From a virus: a DNA stretch of 22,691 nucleotides. The notes beneath the pieces are model-generated. The model worked only from the letters and a program-made list of their open reading frames with translations. It was not told where the DNA came from and made no database searches. The position numbers were made by a program, and so were the translations under genes. This document shows positions 19,214 through 22,691 of this stretch, one piece after another. The first letter of the stretch is position 1. The number at the start of each line of letters is the position of its first letter. The stretch is taken from the IMG/VR virus record IMGVR_UViG_3300004369_000683, positions 1-22,691 of that record. One strand, written 5' to 3'.

Positions 19214-19622
19214 CCTCGTCCTCCATTCCTTCCAGTTCTTTGTAGGCGTTCTGGAGTTCCTCTTCTTCTTGTTGGCAGGTCAGGCAGTCTTCCCAATGGT
19301 CACACCGATGTTGCGAGAAGATGTAGCGACCCTCGTCGGAGCGTTCCTTGATGAACGCCGAAACGACAGCAGAGTCGAACTTCCCTTGCTCCAGATGGCG
19401 AAGCACGAACTGACACACTTCGTCGTAACCGATGAAGTCGTAGTAGTAAACATCGACCGTTTCGGTCGCCTTGTCCCAGTCTTGGCAGGCGAAGCGACCG
19501 AGGTCGGTTCCGTCAACGGAGCGGATGTAGCCGATTTCGGGGAGAAACAGCGTGTCCACATCATCGGCCTTGAGGTGGTTCCCCACCCGATTACCGGTCT
19601 TGTCAAGTAGTTCTGTCAACAT
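19203..19622 (-). CDS. Hypothetical acidic protein with Cys pair, 139 aa
   Basis: The ATG at 19622 lies 7 nt after the TACGCT -10; an extension to 19775 would cross the promoter and was rejected. The product starts MLTELLDKTGNRVGNHLKAD and contains a beta-rich middle (TLFLPEIGYIRSVDGTDLG, TVDVYYYDFIGYDEVCQF). A Cys/His segment follows (QHRCDHWEDCLTCQQEEEEL), which could form a zinc knuckle, and a very acidic tail (KELEGMEDEDDS). It heads the operon 19622-18260. Confidence 0.8.
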   Translation of the reverse strand: MLTELLDKTGNRVGNHLKADDVDTLFLPEIGYIRSVDGTDLGRFACQDWDKATETVDVYYYDFIGYDEVCQFVLRHLEQGKFDSAVVSAFIKERSDEGRYIFSQHRCDHWEDCLTCQQEEEELQNAYKELEGMEDEDDS

Positions 19623-19629
19623 GAGAGAA

Positions 19630-19658
19630 AGCGTAGGGCTTATTCTACGCAACCACAA
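19630..19658 (-). promoter_or_regulatory. AATAAG-type promoter embedded in the preceding gene's end
   Basis: Minus strand TTGTGG (19658-19653), 17-bp spacer with TAGAATAAGCCC, TACGCT (19635-19630), 7 nt, ATG. GCGTAG/CTACGC form an inverted repeat around the core. The -35 is the coding sequence for the last residues (EVVVA) of the gene at 19645. Confidence 0.85.
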
Positions 19659-20058
19659 CCTCTCCCACAGATTTATCTGCGAACAGTTCGATGAACGCCG
19701 AAGCGGACATGACCATCTCGCCGTACACGACGATGGGTTCGCCAGCCGTGAACTCCCAGCCATGCGTGACAGCATCGGGGTGTTCCCATAAGACCACCGG
19801 ACAGACGTAGTTCACATCGTCATGGTCACCCACGATGATGCCGAAGCCGGTAGTCCCGCCATCGAGATTCGTGAGCGTGTCGAAGATGATGCGAGTTGCG
19901 TAGGGGTCGTCGTTCAGACGACCAGCCTCCTTCGCTTTCGCCAGCCCATTAGCAAGCGTCTCGCAGATGGAATCGCCTCCCCAATGGGTGTAGAGGTTGA
20001 GCGGGGCTGCTGGGAAGCATCCCGACTGGTAGATGGTGATGGTTGCGCGTGCGCCCAT
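19645..20058 (-). CDS. Conserved phage hypothetical protein, 137 aa
   Basis: The ATG at 20058 follows the preceding stop by 1 nt. The product opens MGARATITIYQSGCFPAAPL and contains NLYTHWGGDSICETLANGLA, a start I recall from unassigned phage proteins (G-A-R-A-x-I ... L-Y-x-H-W-x-G). A central strand-rich part (FGIIVGDHDDVNYVCPVVLW) and a helical end follow. Its last codons double as the -35 of the next promoter. Confidence 0.82.
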   Translation of the reverse strand: MGARATITIYQSGCFPAAPLNLYTHWGGDSICETLANGLAKAKEAGRLNDDPYATRIIFDTLTNLDGGTTGFGIIVGDHDDVNYVCPVVLWEHPDAVTHGWEFTAGEPIVVYGEMVMSASAFIELFADKSVGEVVVA

Positions 20059-20059
20059 G

Positions 20060-20257
20060 TCAGACCTCCTCGGTCATTTTGTATGCGTACAGGGTGTTTG
20101 TGATGGCTCCGAACATCTCATCCCACGCCCCCTCAGAGACGGGGACTTGATGAAGAACGACGTTGGCAGTCCCGTGGAGTACGGTCACCACGCCTTTGGA
20201 GAGTTCGATAATGATGGAAGCGGCTCCCTTTTCGGTTTGGACAGGTTCGGTCAGCAT
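20060..20257 (-). CDS. Hypothetical protein, 65 aa
   Basis: The ATG at 20257 overlaps the upstream stop by 7 bp; an in-frame GTG at 20266 is a possible alternative. The product (MLTEPVQTEKGAASIIIELS, GVVTVLHGTANVVLHQV) is beta-rich in its first two thirds, then helical (EMFGAITNTLYAYKMTEEV). No cysteines, signal or known family. Confidence 0.75.
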   Translation of the reverse strand: MLTEPVQTEKGAASIIIELSKGVVTVLHGTANVVLHQVPVSEGAWDEMFGAITNTLYAYKMTEEV

Positions 20258-20733
20258 GACGCCCACCCGAAGAATCCGTATTCGTCATCGGACAGTTTCA
20301 CGGCGACCGCCGAACCCCACTTGTCGTTGTAGGTCTGGCACATTGACCAGAACTTCTCTGCGCCCATCGCCTTCACGAGAACGAGTGCGTCGTCGTGGGC
20401 GAGGTTTTGGAAGGCGAAGTCAGAACCCTTCCAGTTGGCGAACGGGTCGACTTTCTTCTGTTGACCGTCTGCCCAGACGTACAGGTTGTCCATATACCAC
20501 TCGCAAGCGTTCGTCAGGCGAACCAGAATGTCCGGTACCTGTCCGAAGTCGTTTGGCCCCACTTTCGGGAGCAGGTGAGTGGGAATCGCCCACAGGTCGT
20601 ATCCCTGCTTCTCTGCGATGGTTCCGGTGTAGCCACCGTGACCGTTCCAGTAGTACGCCTCTTCGACAGCGTTGTGGAACGCCTCAGATGCGTCCTTGCC
20701 GGTCGCTTTCGTTTGGAAGGTTGTTGCTCCCAT
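20251..20733 (-). CDS. Conserved phage hypothetical protein, 160 aa
   Basis: The ATG at 20733 heads the leftward bank. The product opens MGATTFQTKATGKDASEAFH, then AVEEAYYWNGHGGYTGTIAE, a pattern I recall from widespread phage and bacterial proteins of unknown function (G-A-T-T-F ... G-H-x-G-Y-T-G-T-I-A-E). The C-terminal part is aromatic (NACEWYMDNLYVWADGQQKK; EYGFFGWASC). The leader carries a hairpin and GGTAGGGCTTATTC, the reverse complement of the promoter core. A rightward promoter overlaps its first codons. Confidence 0.83.
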   Translation of the reverse strand: MGATTFQTKATGKDASEAFHNAVEEAYYWNGHGGYTGTIAEKQGYDLWAIPTHLLPKVGPNDFGQVPDILVRLTNACEWYMDNLYVWADGQQKKVDPFANWKGSDFAFQNLAHDDALVLVKAMGAEKFWSMCQTYNDKWGSAVAVKLSDDEYGFFGWASC

Positions 20734-20749
20734 GAATAAGCCCTACCTT
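20721..20749 (+). promoter_or_regulatory. AATAAG-type promoter, rightward, overlapping a leftward start
   Basis: TTGTTG (20721-20726), 17-bp spacer with ATGAATAAGCCC, TACCTT (20744-20749), then 7 nt to an ATG at 20757. AGGTTGT spans the -35. It overlaps the start codon of the leftward gene at 20733 and faces the leftward promoter at 20789-20817. Confidence 0.75.
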
Positions 20750-20756
20750 TCTGTCT

Positions 20757-20825
20757 ATGGGCTACAGGGACTTTCCCCGTCACCCAGAACGATACGGCTT
20801 ATTCGGAACAACGACAACCTCTTGA
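20757..20825 (+). CDS. Possible 22-residue leader peptide
   Basis: ATG at 20757, 7 nt after a TACCTT -10, opens a 22-codon frame (MGYRDFPRHPERYGLFGTTT, then TS) ending at TGA 20823-20825. The start geometry is identical to that of real genes here, but the frame is antisense to the leader and promoter of the leftward gene, so it may be only a by-product of the promoter. It could be a leader peptide or an antisense transcript start. Confidence 0.3.
   Translation: MGYRDFPRHPERYGLFGTTTTS
20789..20817 (-). promoter_or_regulatory. AATAAG-type promoter, leftward, with leader
   Basis: Minus strand TTGTCG (20817-20812), 17-bp spacer with CCGAATAAGCCG, TATCGT (20794-20789). The start at 20733 is about 50 nt past the predicted transcript start, giving one of the few long leaders. 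It faces the rightward promoter at 20721. Confidence 0.85.
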
Positions 20826-20894
20826 CAGAAAAAATCCAAAAATGGCCTCTGAGCAGGGATTTTGTGGAAATCCAAAGATTTCTTGCCGGTCGGG

Positions 20895-20923
20895 TTGTGA
20901 CAGTAGGGAATAAGCCCTACCAT
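20895..20923 (+). promoter_or_regulatory. AATAAG-type promoter (for 20931)
   Basis: TTGTGA (20895-20900), 17-bp spacer with GGGAATAAGCCC, TACCAT (20918-20923), 7 nt, ATG at 20931. GTAGGG/CCCTAC form a perfect inverted repeat around AATAAG. Confidence 0.87.
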
Positions 20924-20930
20924 TCCTCTC

Positions 20931-21275
20931 ATGAAAGCAATCAACGCCGGAAAGACCGGCATCTCCACCCACATCCACTTCGACGTTGCCGACTCGTCGG
21001 CTCTCACGTTGCTCTCCATCACCGACAACGACTTCTCGTCGGGTCGGAAGGTAAACGTCCACATCATCTACAAGTCGAACCCTGAGGCTCGCTACCTCTA
21101 TGGGTTCTACGGCGTAGAAGCCATCGCCAACCTCTACCTCGCCATCATGGGCGAGGATTCGGCAGGAAAGTTCGCCACCTACGTTCGCAACAACGCCGAC
21201 GATGTATCGAAGCACGTTGCCGGCAACGTGGAGTTCTTGCCGGCTCGCAAGACCCTCGTAAAGGAGACAGTATGA
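20931..21275 (+). CDS. KTSC-like hypothetical protein, 114 aa
   Basis: The ATG at 20931 is fixed by the promoter 7 nt upstream. The protein starts MKAINAGKTGISTHIHFDVA. Its second half, VNVHIIYKSN then ARYLYGFYGVEAIANLYLAI and MGEDSAGKFATYVRNN, resembles the KTSC domain pattern (hydrophobic strand, Y-x-Y, a GV, a helix, S-x-GK-x-F). KTSC is thought to occur in phage and RNA-linked proteins; function is unclear. It is the first gene of a four-gene rightward run with 4-bp overlaps. Confidence 0.75.
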   Translation: MKAINAGKTGISTHIHFDVADSSALTLLSITDNDFSSGRKVNVHIIYKSNPEARYLYGFYGVEAIANLYLAIMGEDSAGKFATYVRNNADDVSKHVAGNVEFLPARKTLVKETV

Positions 21276-21466
21276 AAGTACCGCCCGTCTGTCCTCGTTG
21301 TGGGAACTGGATTCCCAACAACCACGAACCGGGGGCGTACCCCGGTGCGATTTCTCGTGTCGACAACAAGACCGAGATTTGCTCCGGCTGTGGGGTTGAC
21401 GAAGCCCTAGAGCAGTTCTCAACCGGCGCACCTGCGCCCATGTCCGAGTGGGAGTACCTCCCATGA
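21272..21466 (+). CDS. Small zinc-ribbon protein, 64 aa
   Basis: The ATG overlaps the upstream stop by 4 bp (ATGA). The product begins MKVPPVCPRCGNWIPNNHEP and continues with AYPGAISRVDNKTEICSGCG. It carries C-x2-C at 7-10 and 37-40, a classical zinc ribbon. The P-G-A-x-P-G-A-x-S-R-x-D-N-K-T-E-I-C-S-x-C-G motif is one I recall from small actinophage proteins. The remainder (VDEALEQFSTGAPAPMSEWE) is helical. It may bind nucleic acid or a partner; no function is assigned. Confidence 0.88.
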   Translation: MKVPPVCPRCGNWIPNNHEPGAYPGAISRVDNKTEICSGCGVDEALEQFSTGAPAPMSEWEYLP

Positions 21467-21654
21467 TGGCGATACAAGAACTGACCGACCTCATCATCCG
21501 CTACCCCGAGGAGTTCGGTCGGGGCTTCGCCGAGGGTCTCCTCTCAACCGGAGTGACCTACGACGACGACCCCGAGTCCGATCGCTCGCTCGCATACGAC
21601 GTAGGTCGCACGCTTCGTGAGGCCTTCCACGAAACCATGAAAGGGGAATCGTGA
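21463..21654 (+). CDS. Small hypothetical protein, 63 aa
   Basis: The ATG at 21463 overlaps the previous stop by 4 bp (ATGA). The product reads MMAIQELTDLIIRYPEEFGR, then GFAEGLLSTGVTYDDDPESD and a helix (AYDVGRTLREAFHETMKGES). It is acidic, with no cysteines, and likely helical. No family is recognised; its place in an overlapping rightward run is the main support. Confidence 0.78.
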   Translation: MMAIQELTDLIIRYPEEFGRGFAEGLLSTGVTYDDDPESDRSLAYDVGRTLREAFHETMKGES

Positions 21655-21857
21655 ACACCCAAGCCGTCACCCGGATCAACTCGATCCTTGCCAACAACAA
21701 CTACGACCCGGACGAAGCGGGGCTGCAAGACCTCCTCACGGACGTGATGCTGTACGCCCACGACGCTGATTTCGACTGGGAATACATCTCCCAGATGGCC
21801 AATGCGCACTTCATCACGGAGTCAGCACCCGATTACGACCCCGACAACCCGATTTGA
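21651..21857 (+). CDS. Small hypothetical acidic protein, 68 aa
   Basis: A GTG start at 21651 overlaps the upstream stop by 4 bp (GTGA), with AAAGGGG a few bases before it. The product reads MNTQAVTRINSILANNNYDP, DEAGLQDLLTDVMLYAHDAD and ends SAPDYDPDNPI. It is acidic and helical, with no cysteines. It ends the four-gene run; the stop is immediately followed by an AGCCCCGG block. No family is recognised. Confidence 0.77.
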   Translation: MNTQAVTRINSILANNNYDPDEAGLQDLLTDVMLYAHDADFDWEYISQMANAHFITESAPDYDPDNPI

Positions 21858-21893
21858 AGCCCCGGCCCCCGGGTAGCGCGTTCATCGCCTTTA

Positions 21894-21906
21894 CGGTGGG
21901 GGAAAG
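21894..21906. repeat. CGGTGGGGGAAAG repeat, short copy C
   Basis: Shares 12 of 13 bases with the CGGTGGAGGAAAG element at 13753 and 16611, again downstream of an AGCCCCGG block (21860) but without the DnaA-box-like block. It precedes the promoter at 21935 by 28 bp. Confidence 0.5.
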
Positions 21907-21934
21907 GGTTCTTCGAAAAGTTTCGACACAGAGG

Positions 21935-21963
21935 TTGTGTCGTCAACCAATAAGCGATACCTT
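21935..21963 (+). promoter_or_regulatory. AATAAG-type promoter (for 22010)
   Basis: TTGTGT (21935-21940), 17-bp spacer with CCAATAAGCGA, TACCTT (21958-21963). A leader of about 40 nt follows, with CCGGC-ACC-GCCGG arms right before GGAGAAACGG and the ATG at 22010, so the site may be folded. Confidence 0.8.
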
Positions 21964-22009
21964 GTCGCTTACCTACTAGCCGGCACCGCCGGAGAAACGG
22001 AAATACACC

Positions 22010-22381
22010 ATGCAAATCGTAGACACACCGTCGCCATCGGCGACCATCGTGGCTCGAACGTCTGACGGCAAGGTGGATCTCAACGCATACATCGGCCTGC
22101 ACGCCGATTTCAGCGTCGGAGACCTCACTGTCAAGACGATCATCAGGGATGCCCGTACTCGTTTCGGACATCTCGACCTTCTCATCACGCCCACTAGCGG
22201 GGCTGGCGAGAAGTGGGTTGAGCGCAAGAACCTTGTTCTCGCAAACGACCCAGCAACCAAGTCCTCACCTCTGGCATCTTTCGATTTGCCGGTGGAGGAT
22301 GACGACACACCAACAGATGACACGTTCTCGTCGCTCACCGACGAAGTTCTTGCCATCATCAACCGCGTCAACGTCAAGTGA
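22010..22381 (+). CDS. Hypothetical protein, 123 aa
   Basis: The ATG at 22010 is preceded by GGAGAAACGG, a loose ribosome-binding site, in a promoter-distal leader with a small hairpin. The product starts MQIVDTPSPSATIVARTSDG and contains DLTVKTIIRDARTRFGHLDL, a probable strand-helix-strand domain, then an acidic flexible tail (VEDDDTPTDDTFSSLTDEV) and a final helix. No cysteines, membrane segments or family are recognised. Confidence 0.76.
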   Translation: MQIVDTPSPSATIVARTSDGKVDLNAYIGLHADFSVGDLTVKTIIRDARTRFGHLDLLITPTSGAGEKWVERKNLVLANDPATKSSPLASFDLPVEDDDTPTDDTFSSLTDEVLAIINRVNVK

Positions 22382-22398
22382 CGAGGAAGGACCAATCC

Positions 22399-22689
22399 AT
22401 GTACCGCATCATCTTTGAGGAGCCACCTGTTTCCACTCGGTTGGGAGCCCCGGGAACGCTCACGAAGTTTCTCACGAACCTCGATAACAACCATCGTGGC
22501 GAGTGGGTTCGCCTCTACAAGAATGCGAAGCACATCTCCTACCTGTTCTCTGTTCGCAAGAACAAGTTTCCGAACATGGAGATCGTGACTCGCAAGAATC
22601 AGAACGGGACGTTCGGCGTCTGGATTCGTTTCCACGACGAGCCGGTCAAGACCGTTCCTCGTGGTCGAGTCGCCAAGAAGTCGGCCTGA
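22399..22689 (+). CDS. Hypothetical basic protein, 96 aa
   Basis: The ATG at 22399 has GAGGAAGGA 7-9 nt before it and is preferred; a GTG at 22378 overlapping the previous stop (GTGA) is a real alternative. The product reads MYRIIFEEPPVSTRLGAPGT, then GEWVRLYKNAKHISYLFSVR, and ends with a beta-rich basic part (EIVTRKNQNGTFGVWIRFHD, then VPRGRVAKKSA). This W-x-R-L ... F-x-x-R-K ... E-x-x-x-R-x-x-x-x-x-G-x-W-x-R pattern is one I recall from small phage proteins of unknown function. It is complete within the window. Confidence 0.78.
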   Translation: MYRIIFEEPPVSTRLGAPGTLTKFLTNLDNNHRGEWVRLYKNAKHISYLFSVRKNKFPNMEIVTRKNQNGTFGVWIRFHDEPVKTVPRGRVAKKSA

Positions 22690-22691
22690 CC

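Noticed and set aside
20799-21497. Long open frame on the minus strand (232 codons)
   Set aside because: It is antisense to the rightward run 20931-21466, whose genes have promoters, overlapping starts and recognisable zinc-ribbon motifs; the frame's composition is Arg/Ser-rich and domain-free.
1-22691. Prophage or integration module
   Set aside because: No integrase, excisionase or attachment-like repeat was found; the single tRNA is intact and not flanked by a duplicated 3' end.

Overview
The window looks like the replication and early-gene part of a tailed phage that infects an actinobacterium. A WhiB-type Fe-S regulator points to that phylum, and a secreted lysin with a long Thr-rich linker recalls Acidimicrobiia (Ilumatobacter-like) proteins; the exact host is inference. 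No virion structural genes, large terminase, integrase or CRISPR array were seen.

Layout. 1-5080 (minus strand) is one tightly packed operon: a hypothetical protein, WhiB, a primase-helicase, a terminase-small-subunit-like HTH protein, a ribbon-helix-helix/zinc protein, a PhyH dioxygenase, a macro-domain protein and two small proteins. 5149-9187 holds a lone plus-strand gene, a minus-strand SSB, then plus-strand genes for a secreted lysozyme-like protein, a YheO-type HTH protein, a DUF932 protein and two hypotheticals. 9226-20733 (minus strand) starts at its left edge with a small gene and a SNF2/HARP-like helicase and continues as a long bank of small, mostly Cys-rich or acidic proteins, many joined by 4-bp ATGA/GTGA overlaps, with a tRNA-Lys(UUU). 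From 20931 rightwards the genes turn to the plus strand, so about 20720-20930 is a divergent promoter hub.

Regulation is the most unusual part. At least twelve promoters in this half share one module: a GGTTGT -35 region, a 17-bp spacer with a conserved AATAAG-like core, and a -10 such as TATCGT or TACCTT. In most cases the start codon lies 6-7 nt after the -10, so the mRNAs should be leaderless. Several modules are embedded in the 3' end of the preceding gene. Two further promoters with an identical extended -10 (TGCTAGGGT) drive two predicted non-coding RNAs whose hairpin loops carry C6 runs, resembling the actinobacterial 6C sRNA. One is perfectly complementary over 10 nt to the G-rich ribosome-binding region of a nearby phage gene.

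Two intergenic regions (13600-13765 and 16495-16623) share a duplicated DnaA-box-like block followed by a second shared block, and are candidate replication origins or control sites. The heptamer AGYCCCG (both strands) occurs about 56 times by hand count, several-fold more than base composition predicts.

Gene functions are recalled from family knowledge and visible motifs. No database search was run, and most small genes have no assignable function.
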